A stretch of DNA of 64,000 nucleotides from Argopecten irradians (taxonomy: Eukaryota > Mollusca > Bivalvia > Pectinida > Pectinidae): positions 31,489,604 through 31,553,603 of the forward strand of contig NC_091138.1 in assembly GCF_041381155.1 (NCBI RefSeq), written 5' to 3'. Of this stretch, positions 1 to 13,300 are shown in pieces. Below the pieces are notes generated by a model that saw nothing but the letters and a program-made list of their open reading frames with translations, was not told the DNA's origin and did no database searches. Positions within the stretch are counted from its first letter, which is position 1, and every line of letters begins with the position of its first letter. A program made the position numbers and the translations under genes.

Positions 1-322
1 TTCTCGTCTATTTTTAGATCAACTCAGCCAATCACAATGCGTGTTACATAGACACTTCACTACACTATAATATGTAGCGATGTAATCTACTACAGTGAGT
101 CGATACACTAGTACTGTAACACAATCGTGCAATCTTAAGATAGAACGGCAGTAATATGATAAAACTTACAAAACTAAATCATTGCAATTTCTTTGTACAT
201 ACCCAAGTGTGAAATTAAAGTTGCAAAAAATACATTTGTTTACAGTCAATTCTAGTGCCTGTTGTATATCTGTTGCTTGTACCTGTGCTATTTTAATTCC
301 AAGGCCTGATTTTTCCCCACAG

Positions 323-3300
323 GTGTTGCAGTAGCCCTGAAGCAGGCCTGTACTCCAGAGTTCAAAGTTTACCAACAGCAGGTTATTAATAATGCAAGGA
401 CTATGTGTACAGCTATGCAGAAAAGAGGATACTCAATTGTCACTGGTATGAATTGTGATTATTTCTGTACACTGTGAACGAGGAGAGTTACACGATAATA
501 AATTTACCAGATTACGGAAAAAAATTCCTGCACTAAGAATGCAATAGTTGTACATATGAAATATGTTGAACAAAGGTAATAGGTGCATTTACTGTGAAAG
601 TAATAACATCATGCAATATTTAGATACAAATCGCGTTAAATATTAAACGCTCTGATGTCATGAATATACTTGTATATTTGCCTTCAAAGGCCAACATTGA
701 ATGCTATGTTAATGATAAACAACTGTAAAGGGTATTGCAAAGCTACTTACAGTCAAATTGGGTTTTTATGTCATATTGAGATCTGATTGGATGTATTATT
801 GTATTAGTTCATATCCTGCGAGTTCTTTCTTAGTTTATTCATTGACCAAATTTGTTGACAAAACGACAATTTGATATATTTCATACATTTTGATATAGTT
901 CCAATTACATTATATATATTTTGCTAAAATGAAAAAAATAAAGAGTTGGTGCCCGTACCAAAAAATAAAGTACAGAAAAGTATACATGTACTTTAGTGAT
1001 ACTTTTTTAGGTCATCTGACCCGAAGGGTCAGGATGACCTATAGTCATCATGCTTCGTCCGTCGTCGTGCGCCGTCCGCCGTCCGTAAACTTTTCACATT
1101 TCAATCTTCTTCTCAAGTTTGACCAGTGGGATTGAGCTGAAACTTACATGAAATGATCCTGACATGGTCCCGACAAAGTGTTGTTATTTTTCGGGTCAAT
1201 CCGAAATCCAAGATGGCCACCACAGCCGCCATCTTGAAAACACATTTTGAACTTCTTCTCAAGTTCTACCAATACGATTTGGCTGAGACTTGCATGAAAT
1301 GATCCTGACATGGTCCCGACAAAGTGTTCTTATTTTTCGGGTCAATCTGAAATCCAAGATGGCCGCCACAGCTACCATCTTGAAAACACATTTTGAACTT
1401 CTTCTCAAGTTCTACCAGAGTTCTACCAGTGCGATTTGGCTGAAACTTGCATGAAATGATCCTGACTAAGTGTTCTTATTTTTTGGGTCGATCCAAAATC
1501 CAAGATGGCTGCCACAGCCGCCATCTTGAAAACACATTTTGAACTTCTCAAGTGCTACCTGTGCGATTTGGCTGAAACTTGCATGAAATGATCCTGACAT
1601 GGTCCCAACAAAGTGTTCTTATTTTTCGGGTTGATCCCAAATCCAAGATGGCCGCCACAGCTGCCATCTTGAAAACACATTTTGAACTTCTTCTCAAGTT
1701 CTACCGGTTCGATTTGGCTGAAACTTGCATGAAAGGAGCCTGACATGGTCCCAACAAAGTGTTGTTACATCTCTGGTTGATCCCCAATTGAAGATGGCAA
1801 CCATGACACTATATCTAATTAATTTCCTATATGATTATTGCCAAGGTACTCAGATGACCGTTAAGGCCCATGGGCCTCTTGTTTTGTATTTATTTATTTT
1901 TTTGGTGTGAGTGTGCTGATGTCATGGCATGGCATCCATCATTTGTCTTGTCCCAATAGGAGCCAAATAGGAATAAAACTGTAGAAAATCATTTAAATTG
2001 CTACTAGTCATAGAGTTAAGCAGGGATTGTATCTATTAGCCAGAAATATCCTTTAGGGAAGGGGGATGATGAGTTTGCATATATTATTGCTCTGACCTCC
2101 TTTGGGCAAGAGAGACGGAAGTAGGGAAAAAAGGGGGTAAATATTTTAATCATTGCTAGTCATAGAGTTCTGCAAGGATTCTAACTAAACTTACTCATAG
2201 ATATCCTTTGGGATGGTGAACAGAGTTTGTACAATCATGGCTCCGACCTCTTTAGGGCAGGAGAGGGGTACGCTGAGGTAAATTATTTAAAACTCTACAC
2301 TACATAAAATTCTCCCTATACTGTTATTGTATTCAAACCAAATTTGGCCAGAAACATCCTTTGGAGAAGTTTAACAGAGTTTGAGTAAATATTTGCTGTA
2401 GCTACCTATAGCATGGAGCCCGATTGTGATATTAAGAGGTAAATCCTGTAGGAAATTAACACTGAACCTATAATCAAAATATTACTGTGTATCTTAATGT
2501 CTTCTTTCTATCATTTAGGTGGAACTGACAATCACCTGATACTGGTAGATCTTCGTCCAAACAAGATAGACGGAGCTCGAGGGGAGAAGATTCTAGAAGA
2601 GATAGGCATTGCCATAAACAAGAACACTTGTCCAGGCGATAAGAGTGCTCTTAAACCAAGTGGTCTGAGGATAGGAACACCAGCTCTCACATCAAGGAAT
2701 TTGAAAGAGGCAGATTTTGAACAAGTGGTTGACTTTATTGATCGAGGTTGGTAAAAAAAGAAAAATGGTTGGAAGTTTTGTTTTTAACTAAAAATACATC
2801 TTTGAATATGAAAAGTCTGTATGAAAGTTAGACTCGTGAAAGTCTAGAAATGAATGTCATACATAAAAAACCTTGGGTCAGAGGTTGCTAATTGACGGTC
2901 TAAAACTATGACCTCAAGTTATGACAAACTGTGTTGAAGGGATTTTAAACCCCTATAATAATAATCCTGTATGTGTTACAGGTATAATCATGCAAAATTT
3001 TTTAGTTAGTACGTACAGTATTATTAAATAATACCGTATTTTTGCGCGTATAGTGCACACTTTTTTTCATAATTTATCAAGTGAAAAGTTGGGAGTGCGC
3101 ACTATACGCAGGTACAAGGCATGGCCAGGTCCTGGGTTATGATCACCGACCGGCAGGTCCGAGCTATGCAGTAACATTTTGTACACGTTGTCGTGAAATA
3201 ATTATGATTAAATACTTGGATCTTTAAGTCAATGGTCAATGCATATATTCAATATAAAAGGAAAACATCACTTGAATTTTTTATCTTTAATTCCTTGAAA

Positions 3301-4427
3301 GTCCATTTTGAGAGCACGTGTACATGTGTGCACGTGTACATGTGTTCATGACCGGATTCATGTTACGATCGTGAATCTTCAGTAAGGTATCTCCAAATCT
3401 AAATGGCTAAATGAATATAGCCTGGAGCTTGAAACGATGTATAAGTGTGTAATTAATTCGTCACATTAGACAGATTACCTTATTGCAAATGTTTACGGAA
3501 GTGAGTGTAATCCCACATGCAGAGCCATCAAATTAAATACGAAACTAAAACCTTCCTACATTAACACTGACCAATTGGCACTATAAATGATGGTATGACT
3601 GTAAAATTTACTCTTATTACTATCTTTTGAAATGGTTCTGTAAGATATCATCCTGATTTCAATACTAATTGAAATAATTGAGAATACGGAAGCGTGCAGT
3701 CAGTAATCAAATATGGCGGCCACCTGTGGTTGATTGGCCTACTCAGTCGGCTTTCCAGCTAATATCTTGGACAATGATTAAATCTAAATGCCGAACAGAT
3801 ACACAATAGACTTGATTGATACCACTTAATTACACAAGGTATGGTTAATTATATGATTGTAGAAACATCGTTGTTGATATCCTCATTATAGTGTCACCGG
3901 CAATTCACAAGCTAACTAGGCCTGCCGTTGTGTAAACAAAGTGTCAATCATCGTGTCAAACTCCTCTCGCCAGTTAATTTTAATGAACAGAAGGTTGTTT
4001 TAAGCACTGATCAACAATAAGAACCGTTTGATTTTGTTCTTCAAAAGTGTTTGGAGGCAATGCAAAATGTTGTGAACGAAGATACAAAAACTGAGATTTT
4101 TTTTTGTAAATATTTTTTTCCAAAATGAAACTCAAAAACGTACCTGCGCACTATACGCGAGTGCGCACTATACGCGCAAAAATACGGTAATACACTTATT
4201 GCTATTAATTCTATTTATTAAAAAAAATATACGTAAAACTTGGTGACATGTCTTTTTCAGGAATCAAAATGGCGTTGGAAATCCAGGCCAATTGTGGACC
4301 TACCCTGAAAGAATTCAATGCAAAACTCCATGAGGATGAAAGTGTGAAGGCTAAAGTTGCAGCTCTGAAGAACGATGTGGAAACTTTTGCCCTGGCTTTC
4401 CCTCTTCCTGGCCATGAAGACTGGTAG
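323..4427 (+). CDS. SHMT: Serine hydroxymethyltransferase, 3' end (last three coding exons)
   Basis: Exons at 323-445, 2519-2746 and 4261-4427 (stop TAG 4425-4427) join in phase, each ending one base into a codon and resuming with two. They encode about 172 residues of the C-terminal domain. The start [18 protein letters not shown], the stretch [20 protein letters not shown] and the motif [13 protein letters not shown] are diagnostic of eukaryotic SHMT. The Arg of SGLRIGTPA is the residue that binds the substrate carboxylate in the family. SHMT is a PLP enzyme that converts serine plus tetrahydrofolate to glycine plus methylene-THF. The PLP lysine and the N-terminus lie left of the window, so cytosolic or mitochondrial location cannot be decided. 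The end, FPLPGHEDW, resembles the usual family C-terminus. The donor after 2746 (GTTGGT) is weak but is required by phase. No break is seen. Confidence 0.95.
1010..1881 (+). repeat. Hairpin-headed non-autonomous element (family a, copy 1) in SHMT intron
   Basis: It starts with GGTCATCTGACC followed by an inverted copy (GGGTCAGGATGACC), then a CGTCCGTCGTCG-rich stretch. About five degenerate modules of roughly 130 bp follow, each with a core like ATCCAAGATGGCCGCC and TTGAAAACACATTTTGAACTT. It ends AGATGACCGTTAAGGCCCATGGGCCTCTTG. It has no coding capacity and no classical terminal inverted repeats. The same family recurs at 16748-17575, and in reverse at 46710-47294 and 56587-57171. Confidence 0.75.
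3032..4189. mobile_element. Non-autonomous DNA transposon with about 25-bp terminal inverted repeats
   Basis: The left end TACCGTATTTTTGCGCGTAT is matched by the right end ATACGCGCAAAAATACGGTA. The body is about 1.16 kb with no ORF. Just inside each end is a second related inverted motif, GTGCGCACTATACGCAGGTAC on the left and its near complement at 4140-4160. A TA duplication at the ends is possible but cannot be proved because TA is also part of the repeat. It lies inside the last SHMT intron and leaves both splice sites intact. Confidence 0.75.
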
Positions 4428-5375
4428 CTACAGACAAAATCAAACTGGTTGACAATCTGTTTTCTTTCCAGACAAAACATACTTAGATACCTATAGATAA
4501 ACAACAAATTTGAGTGTTGTGGCACAAAAAGGTTTTTCATGTTTTTACTGATCATTACAATACATTTTCTAGCTAGAAGGATCTGAGAATTAGTTCTAGT
4601 TTATACCATTACATGTATAAATTTGGACCTACCAGAGTGCCTTTAGCAGGTACAGCCCACCAATACACTGGGTCTGCTCTGAAATGTTGTGATTATTTCA
4701 TAAACCGCCTATGAACACTTTAGTTAGGTACAAATATATCTTAACTGTAACCAATTCTCAGATCCCTGTGGTACTAGTTTGGGCCAGTTTGTCAACTTTT
4801 ATTCACTGAATCAGGACAAAGTTCTGAAATAATGTTGTATAGGAGTAAAACAGAGTAGTATGGAATACAAAATAGAGTTTAGTATGGAATGCAAAATAAT
4901 TTGAGTTGTATTGAAATCCATTACTTAAGTAACATTAATGAAATCAGCATACTATTTTGGTGTTGAATTGTAATGAAACTAAAACTAGCAGATATTACAT
5001 TATAATACTTGGGTTGAAGTTGTGTCAATCTACTGAATTTACTAAGTTACTTCACTTGGTGCCATATAGAAATCAGCATATATACATGTACTTGAAGTGG
5101 AATTGTAAAAACAATGTCATGTTAAAAATAGCATGTAATTTTGTGTTGCTGGTATTTTGATTAAATTTAGTGTTGCTGGTATATTGATTTATCTTGATAG
5201 TAGATATTTCATACAGTATATTTCCTAATAACATTTTTTATAAGCAGAGTGTATAACAGTAAGAAATGGATGTATTACAGTGTTGTCATAGCCTTAATCA
5301 TGACATTAAAAATTGATGTACATAAAGTGAATATTGAACTCCTTAATGTCAGTTTGCATATTAATATTATTATAC
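4428..5375 (+). other. SHMT 3' UTR and downstream spacer
   Basis: AT-rich sequence with no credible ORF. The end of the SHMT transcript cannot be fixed. An ATTAAA at about 5304 and AT-rich stretches up to about 6240 are possible polyadenylation regions. Confidence 0.4.
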
Positions 5376-5694
5376 TTAAAGGGGCAATTAAGAGAGGGAA
5401 TTGAAATTTTGTTTTCCATACCTCTTCTATTAGTTTAAGTGTACACTACGTGGTTAGAGGGTGTGATGCTTCATATTTCCACCATTTATGATTACACTTT
5501 GGTTTTGTCTGGCTCGATTATGGGAGTAGCGTATACATCAGGCCAAGCTGTGCTGTAATGAGTTTCAATGATAATCAATTAACATTAACATGGACATTTT
5601 TTACTTTACTTTTCATAAGGAATGCAAAAGCAATAGTTTTATGTAATAAGTTTGCTTCATGGTTATAAATTGTTTCACTGAATTGTCCCTTTAA
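5376..5694. mobile_element. TTAA-flanked MITE (type 1)
   Basis: A 319-bp non-coding element. TTAA then AGGGGCAATTA on the left faces TGAATTGTCCCT then TTAA on the right. The same terminal repeat (AGGGACAATTCA) occurs at 8754-9328. TTAA target duplications are typical of piggyBac-type transposition. Confidence 0.7.
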
Positions 5695-6280
5695 AGCATG
5701 GTAAAGAACAGACGATGGATTTATTACATTTTGAGATTGTTTTTATTTACCTTTCGAATAGTAGAATCTCATTTATTTTTATTATTTTTTTTCCTGTTTA
5801 AGAATACATGTACTCTTTAATGATGATTCTTTAAAATTCCTATGTTATTGCACACATTGAATTGTCAATCATTCATTTTCTCAAGATTTTTAGTTAGCAA
5901 GTTTTTATGAAATAGAGGAAGCAAGTTTGGTTTAATCCCTAAAAATCATTAGTGTGAAAGGAGTGAAATGCAGTAAGGAATCCTTTGCTAACCTGTTTTT
6001 TTCATTTAATGAAAAAGAGTGATATTTTTATACACACAGTGTATAGTTTGTTTATGGTGGTGAAATGGTTTATGTTTTGCTGGTGTGACTAATATTCATT
6101 ATTATTCATTATTGATTAAATTAAGAGCTATAGTTCCTAAAACAGGTTGTGGCTTGTGTAATGCATAATTCCTATCATGTTTGTGATATATAACTGTTAA
6201 TGAAATAACTCTGGGACTCACATTTTTCATTAAACTTTTCATATGAAATTTGACTTGTTTTGCTTTTTAGCATGCCTGTC

Positions 6281-6790
6281 CTTGCCTGAAGGGCAAGTGA
6301 GCTTATTTTATGGTGCAGGGAACGTCGTCCGTCAGTCTGGCGTCAACTTTTCCATTTTAACAACTTCTTCTCCAAATGTTAGAGACCTACAAACCTGAAA
6401 TTTAGCTTATAGCATAGTGGGATGAAGGGCTACCAAGTTTGTGACCTTATATGAAGGTCATTTATTTGAACAAAGGTCAAATAGCCTTAATAACCAAGAG
6501 GCCTAGAGACACGATATTTGGCCTGTGACATCCTGGGATGAAGGGCTACCAAGTTTGTCCAAATGAATGACCTTGACCTTCATTCAAGGTCACAGGGTCA
6601 AATAGGTTAAAACCTTAACCAAGAGGCCTGGAGACATGATATTTGGCCTGTGGCATGCTGAGATGAAGGGCTACCAAGTTTGACCTTGACCCTCATTCAA
6701 GGTCACAGGGGTTAAACAGGCTAAAATCTTAAAAACTTCTTACCAAGAACCAAGAGGCCTCGACACCCGACACCGGATATTACCTTGGTC
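6281..6790 (+). repeat. Hairpin-headed element (family b), truncated
   Basis: It opens with the hairpin CTTGCCTGAAGGGCAAG and then AACGTCGTCCGTCAGTCTGG. Three modules follow with cores GATGAAGGGCTACCAAGTTT and CAAGGTCACAGGG. No clear GGGCCTCTTG tail is left, so the right end is decayed. The same module type also appears inside family a copies 2 and 3. Confidence 0.55.
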
Positions 6791-7542
6791 AAACATAGAA
6801 ATTCTAATTGACTTATGTCTTCAGTATGCACTATGATTACCAGAATCAGATAGCAGTGAGTAATTGGATCCTGAAGAGAAGGGGATTCAAGGAACCATCT
6901 TGGTATCGGTGTTTGAAATCTCCAGATTAAGGTTTTTGTGCAAGTCTTGAATTATATATCTTGAGTGTTGTGATTGGTATGAAAAATCATTTTCACTGAA
7001 GAAAATGCTGGAATTTGATAATTTCATTAGTCCCAGTGGGGCAAGATTACCAGGTTAAGGTTTTGGTGCAAGTGTTAAAATACATGTACTGTACATTAAT
7101 ATAGGATTACAAGTGTTTTGATGGATACGAACAAATATTTTACTAAAGGCCCACTACCTTTCCGAAACAAAAATTTCAATTTTTCTTAAAAACAACAACA
7201 TCAGAAAATTGTATTGATGACCTAAGGTGAGGTTACAAAACCAAATAAATGCAAGATACCCTCTGTAATCTTTGCTAACAGTTAAGATCCATTTTGCTGT
7301 TTTGCCATCTGAAGCAGTGATAGTTAGCTAAGATGCGGTAATTAGGACAACGTAAGGGAAACATAAGACAAAACCGGGTTATGAAATTAAACAGATATGC
7401 ATAACTCAGGACCAAGAAGATCTTACAAATTAAAGAAATTCGAAGAAAGAACCAAAATTCAAGATGGCTGCCTCATTTTAATATGCACAAATAGAACCCA
7501 AGGTAATTAAGTCTTCAAGACTTTTGATTTATTTGGTTTGTT
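6791..7542. other. Intergenic spacer with a MITE-end motif
   Basis: No gene seen. AAAGGCCCACTACCTTTCCG at about 7146 matches AAAGGCCCACTACGTTTTTG at about 38019 (and about 47939), so it is probably one end of another dispersed repeat whose partner end I could not find. Confidence 0.35.
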
Positions 7543-9609
7543 AGCTCACCTGGTCCGAAGGACCGAGGTGAGCTTATGGGATACCATGGCGTCTGTCGTC
7601 CGACGTCTGGCGTCCCTCAACAATCGACTTCTCCATAACCACTGCTCGGATTTCAACAAAAGTTGACTGGTAGCATCCTTATGGACTACTAACTGAAAAT
7701 TGTACAAATGATGGGGCTGACCCCCCAGGGGCCTGAGGGGCGGTGCCAAAAGGGGTCAATTTGGCTATTTTCATATAAACGAATTCTTTTCTGAAACTTA
7801 GCATTAGATAGCACTCATAATGCAATGGTAGCATCCTTATAGGATGGGGATTCAAAATGGTACAAATGATGGAACTGACCCCCACAGGGGCTGAGGGACA
7901 GGGTCAAAAAGGATCAATTTGGCTGTTACCATATAAACAACTTCTCTGCAACTAAGCATAGAAGAACACTCAAAATGCAATGGTAGCATCCTTATAAGGT
8001 GGGGATTTGAAATTGTACAAAGGATAGGGCTGACCCCCCGGGGCCAAAAAGGTCAATTAGGCTGCTATTTTTTCATATGAATTACTTCCTCTCTGAACCT
8101 ATGTATTGGATAGCATATTTGTATGGTATCTATAGCATCATTATATGGTTGTGATTCAAAATTGAACAAATTTTAGAGTCAATTTTTCTACATGTAATTG
8201 TGAAGAGTTTTTGTGATAATTACTAAAAAAAAAAAAGAATTCCACGGAAGTGGATGCGTCGCCTGCACAGCATCACAAAAAATAGTTATTTACAGTTGAA
8301 AATATTGTTAATAATTTAGGTGAAGAAATCAAGTTCCATAACTCTTGCAAACATTGATGGGTTTTGAAAAGTATCGAACCCATCTAAGATCTCATTGATA
8401 TAAAGCAATATACCAAATTTGGTTGGAATCGGACAATAAATACTAATGTTTTCAAGCGGAAGCCATGTTTCGACTATTTTAAGGTCCCGTAACTCTTGCA
8501 AATATTGACAGATTTTGACCAGTATCAATCCCATCTAAGATCTCATTAATATAAAGCAACATACCAAATTTGGTTGAAATCGGACAATAAATACTTCAGT
8601 TATCGAGTGGAAACCATGGATTTTTCTGTTTTGATGATTTTAAAGTTCCGTGTCTCTTGAAAATATTGATGGGTTTTGACCATTATCAAACTCATCAGAG
8701 AACTCATTGATATAACAATTTATGAAATTTGGTTGAAATTGGACGATAAATATTTAAAGGGACAATTCAGTCTAAGAGAACATTAAAATTTGTACATATA
8801 TCGGGAAAACCCCAGTTCTAATGGAAATTAGATCAGTCGGTTTTACTGTGATATGCCTGAAAAGCCCATGGTGGTGACGTGTGTGAAATGTTCAAACTCG
8901 CTCACTGTCCGCCATTACACACTGTGGTCGAACTTATTGTATGTCGAACCCTGTCCCTTGTTCGTAGAGTAATGCAACTTTTGTCTAAAACTGCTCAGAT
9001 CGCTCTGACAGTAGTGTGTTTACCTTATTAGGTGAATTGTCTTGCCTAAAAAATCATTTTATCACCTTCTCAGTGGTTATGCAGTTCATTTGTTTAACTT
9101 GCGGGACTTTGGCTCGTGTATGGTTACAGCGTCCATATTGTACCTGCTTAATCGTATTGATCAACAATTTGATATTTCAGCGATATTTATTAAAATACTT
9201 AGCTATGTCGTGGAATTGGTCAATGTTTAACGTTATATGTTTCATAAGAAATGTAGAACAATATATTTATGCTATATTTTGCTTCTTGGTTATGTAAAAT
9301 AATTAGCCTGAGCGAATTGTCTCTTTAAGTTATCGAGCAGAAACAATGGATTTTTCTGTTTTGACGATTTTAAAGTCCAGTAACTCTTTCAAATATTGAC
9401 GGATTTTGACCATTATCGAAATCATCCGAGATCTCATTAATATAAAGCTATATACCAAATTTGGTTGAAATCGGACAATAAATACTTCAGTTATCGCACG
9501 GAAACCGTTTCCCGGACGACGACGCCGACATAGTGATACCTAAGTGTCGCCCTTGCGTTGCAGGTGACACAAAAACAAGGTGAGCGATACTGGCCCTCTA
9601 GGCCTCTTG
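7543..9609 (+). repeat. Composite hairpin-headed element (family c) with nested insertions
   Basis: It starts with the hairpin TAGCTCACCTGGTCCGAAGG then ACCGAGGTGAGCT, followed by TCTGTCGTCCGACGTCTGGC. Three modules of about 150 bp follow (GGTAGCATCCTTAT cores). From about 8230 the module changes to a unit of about 190 bp (AAATTTGGTTGAAATCGGACAATAAATACTT), apparently a second element. The end, GAGCGATACTGGCCCTCTAGGCCTCTTG, matches the shared tail type. A TTAA MITE at 8754-9328 interrupts one module. Confidence 0.6.
8754..9328. mobile_element. TTAA-flanked MITE (type 1) nested in family c repeat
   Basis: A 575-bp insertion bounded by TTAA with ends AGGGACAATTCAG and GAATTGTCTCT. Intact modules at about 8578 and 9477 read AATAAATACTTCAGTTATCG. 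Here that motif is split at the TTAA, which gives good evidence of a single insertion. ORFs inside it are chance. Confidence 0.75.
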
Positions 9610-9612
9610 TTT

Positions 9613-9728
9613 TGTTTTATGTCCTATTGACGGCCAGGGTCATGTAATAATGTGCCAGGTTTGATGGTGGAGGAGAATCCGGAGAAAAAACCACTGACCA
9701 ATTGTCAGTAACTGACAACTGCTGCATA
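9613..9728 (-). mobile_element. SINE 3'-half fragment, antisense
   Basis: Read on the minus strand it matches the 3' half of the SINE at 36069-36286: CCGGATTCTCCTCCACCATC, CCTGGCACATTATTACATGA, then TCAATAGGACATAAAAC. The tRNA-like head is missing. Confidence 0.6.
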
Positions 9729-9731
9729 GCC

Positions 9732-10076
9732 TTAAAGTGAACAGTCGGGCAAGGATGGCTAAAGTCGGTAAAAATGGTGTGAATGTATCCAGTATAATTT
9801 CTTATGAAATAGAAAAATTAAATCTCTCGCCAAAATCTGTCTGCGTACGAAGAAATTAATTTAAAGTATAGGAATCCTTAAATGTCCTCCCGGCTGACTA
9901 TGTCCGTGGTTACATTTACACGCAGCCTCGCTTTCAATGCTTTCAACTTTCCTTTACTTTAATGGTCAGAACTGGGAAAGTAAGCAGAACTTGGCCGTCG
10001 TATTAATATGCAAGAACTTTTGGAAGGCCAATGAACGCATTTAGACTGGTTTTCTTTGCCCGACTATTCACTTTAA
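9732..10076. mobile_element. TTAA-flanked MITE (type 2)
   Basis: A 345-bp non-coding element. Left end TTAAAGTGAACAGTCGGGCA mirrors right end TGCCCGACTATTCACTTTAA with one mismatch. It lies just beyond the MRPL12 3' end. Confidence 0.75.
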
Positions 10077-10311
10077 TATTAATAATAAGACATTTTTCTT
10101 CTGGTTTCAAATGTCACTTTTTCAACACAAATTCCATTACTTGTATATAGACCACTCTGTTTCATTGTCCTTAAGAGTGGTCTATAAAATGACCTAGTTA
10201 GTACAAATAACCAAAAACAAATGTCACTATACAAATTAGTTTTATACACAATAATACATTTTAATACCAAAATGAAAACATATTTCAGACGTGAATATTA
10301 AATCCAGACGA

Positions 10312-13300
10312 TTACAATACTTCCACTGAGGCTCCCACAGCCTCCAAAGCTGTTTTCATCTTCTCCGCTTCATCTTTCGAGACACCTGCTTTCACCACTT
10401 GTGGTGTAGACTCCACAAAACTCTTTGACTGAAAAATAGATATAAGAAGTACTGGGTATGATGTGCGTATAAGGAATGAGTAAATAGTACTTTTGTAATA
10501 CTTTACCTTTTGACTATATCATCATAATCTATAAAATGTGCATCTTCATTATAAATCAACACCCCCCTTCCTTCCATAGGAGGAATTATTTGGAGAATAA
10601 GTTGATTACCATGCAACTTTTAATGAAATGATTCAACAGACTTAGAAGATACCTTCATGAAAGACAAACTTGCTAAATGAGCATATACCTGTACTAAATT
10701 GAGGCCACAAATGCTTTTGATTTCTTTGATAAGTGCTATCTTTTTCCCAGCATCAAAGGCTTTTAGTTTAACTTCAAATGATGTCTGTTCCCTTGTACTT
10801 TTCACTTCCTCCTCTTCTTCCTGTTTCAAATAAAATGTGTAAGATCATTATTTAGGAAGCGTAAAATTGCTGTCAATAATAACATAATTATTAGGGTTTA
10901 ACCTCCTTCTACTTAGTAACAGCCAGGGTAATTTAAGGATCGCCTTTCATGTGTGCAGTATGTCTGTATGTTTTTTAGGAGGCTGCAGAATATTCATGTT
11001 GTGTATCCTTCTGATAGTGTGTTTTGGGAGGCTGCACTATATTCATGTTGTGTCTCCTTGTGATAGTGTTTTGGGAGACTGCAGTATATTCATGTTATGT
11101 CTCCTTGTGATAGTGTTTTAGAAGACTGAAGTATATTCATGTTGTGTCTCCTTGAGATAATGTGTTTTGGGAGGCTGCAGTATATTCATGTTGTCTCCTT
11201 GTGATAGTGTGTTTTGGGAGGCTGTGGTATGTTGGTTTTATGTCTCCTTGTGATAGTATGTTTTGGGAGGCTGCAGTATATTCATGTTGTTTCTTCTTGT
11301 GATAAAGTTTATTCATGTTGTGTCTCCTTGTGGTAGTGTTTTTGGAGACTGCAGTATATGCATGTTGTGTCTCCTTGTGATAGTGTTTTAGAAGGCTGAA
11401 GTATATTCATGTTGTATCTCCTTGTGGTACTGTTTTGAGAGACTGCAGTATATTCATGTTGTGTCTCCTTGAGATAATGTGTTTTGGGAGGCTGCAGTAT
11501 ATTCATGTTGTCTCTCCTTGTGATAGTGTGTTTTGGGAGGCTGTGGTATGTTAGTGTTATGTCTCCTTGTGATAGTATGTTTTGGGAGGCTGCAGTATAG
11601 TCATGTTGTGTCTCCTTGTGATAATGTGTTTTGGGAGGCTGCAGTATATTCATGTTGTGTCTCCTTGTGATAATGTGTTTTGGGAGGCTGCAGTATATTC
11701 ATGTTGTGTCTCCTTGTGATAATGTGTTTTGGGAGGCTGCAGTATATTCATGTTGTGTCTCCTTGTGATAATGTGTTTTGGGAGGCTGCAGTATATTCAT
11801 GTTATGTCTCCTTGTGATAGTGTGTTTCTGGAGGCTGCAGTATATTCATGTTGTGTCTCCTTGTGATAATGTGTTTTGGGAGGCTGCAGTATATTCATGT
11901 TGTGTCTCCTTGTAATAGTGTGTTTTGGGAGGCTGCAGTTTATTCATGTTGTCTCCTTGTGATAGTGTGTTTTGGGAGGCTGTGGTATGTTAGTGTTATG
12001 TCTCCTTGTGATAGTATGTTTTGGGAGGCTGCAGTATATTCATGTTGTTTCTTCTTATGATAGTGTATTTTGGGAGGCTGCAGTATAATCATGTTGTTTC
12101 TTCTTGTGATAGTGTGTTTTGGGAGGCTGCAGTATATTCATGTTGTGTCTTATTGTGATAGTGGAACTCTAAAATTTTGACAATACAATGCAATTCTTGT
12201 ACAGAGACTTTATTTTGTATCATCTAGGTGACCCACATGTCAAGTATGAAATATCTTTTAGTATAGGAGATAATGTCTGGACAAGTTTTTTCTTAAACTG
12301 AGGTCAAAAGTAATAATATGATATCATATATTATATAATCATAGATAATTTAATGATGTGGACAGTTACAGACCACTTTTGCCTTAATCCAGAATATATG
12401 TGTAAACCCAGTTAACAACTGATAAAGCAATGTACCTTAACTGCAGGTGCTGGGGCAGCTCCAGCCATGGACATGATTGGAGCATCTTGAATCTTCAGGG
12501 TTTTCTATAATATGAAAAGAACATGTTATTTACATATTTGAAGAATTAAACTCTTAAAAAAGGATATGAAATAATTATTTCACTTTCAATCAAGATTACC
12601 TTCAACAACTCATTCAGTTCTGCTACTTCAAGTAGAGTCAATTGCCCAATGTTATCCACTAGGTTTTGGATCTTTGGAGAATAGGATTTGTCTTCATGTG
12701 GACTAGGTAATGTACACCAAGATCGGCTCTGCATGCAACTACATGCCTGAATGATTTTTTGCTGGCGACGTAATCTGCAATCAGATGTAAATATATTACT
12801 GTTAGTGTTGCGAGTCCGTTGAGACTTATGATCAGTCATTAACATCAATGTCCTATACGTTAAATATTTTTTAATGATTACATTAACAATAATATCAATA
12901 TTCTGTTAGTCTATCATAATATAATATAATCCTTAACATTTTTTTTTTTTTTTTTTCTTTTTTCTTCGGTACCACATCCTTGATACTTCAGAGGTTATAT
13001 CCACCTCTGGACTATCTCATAGTAAAACTTAACAGAACAGGTAATTAAATTTAGTCTTTTAATATACTGTAACATTAAAAGAGACGTATTACATGACACT
13101 GGTTGACTGTGTAGCTTTGAAGATGGGCATCATCCTCTCTGTATTCTTCAAAGGAAATCTTTGGAGGCCTGTAATTGGTTCAGATTTTTTCTCCTGAGCT
13201 GCTCTCAGTTTTACAATGAGATAGTCCAGGGGTGGATATAACATCAGTGAAAATAACCCATGGAATATCTAGGATGCTGTACCAAAGTTCATCACCATCT

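Noticed and set aside
9016-9297. 93-codon hydrophobic ORF
   Set aside because: It lies inside a TTAA-flanked MITE with no conserved motif; AT-rich DNA readily gives such ORFs.
11309-12060. ORFs of 70-114 codons in the MRPL12 intron
   Set aside because: They lie wholly within the 49-bp minisatellite.
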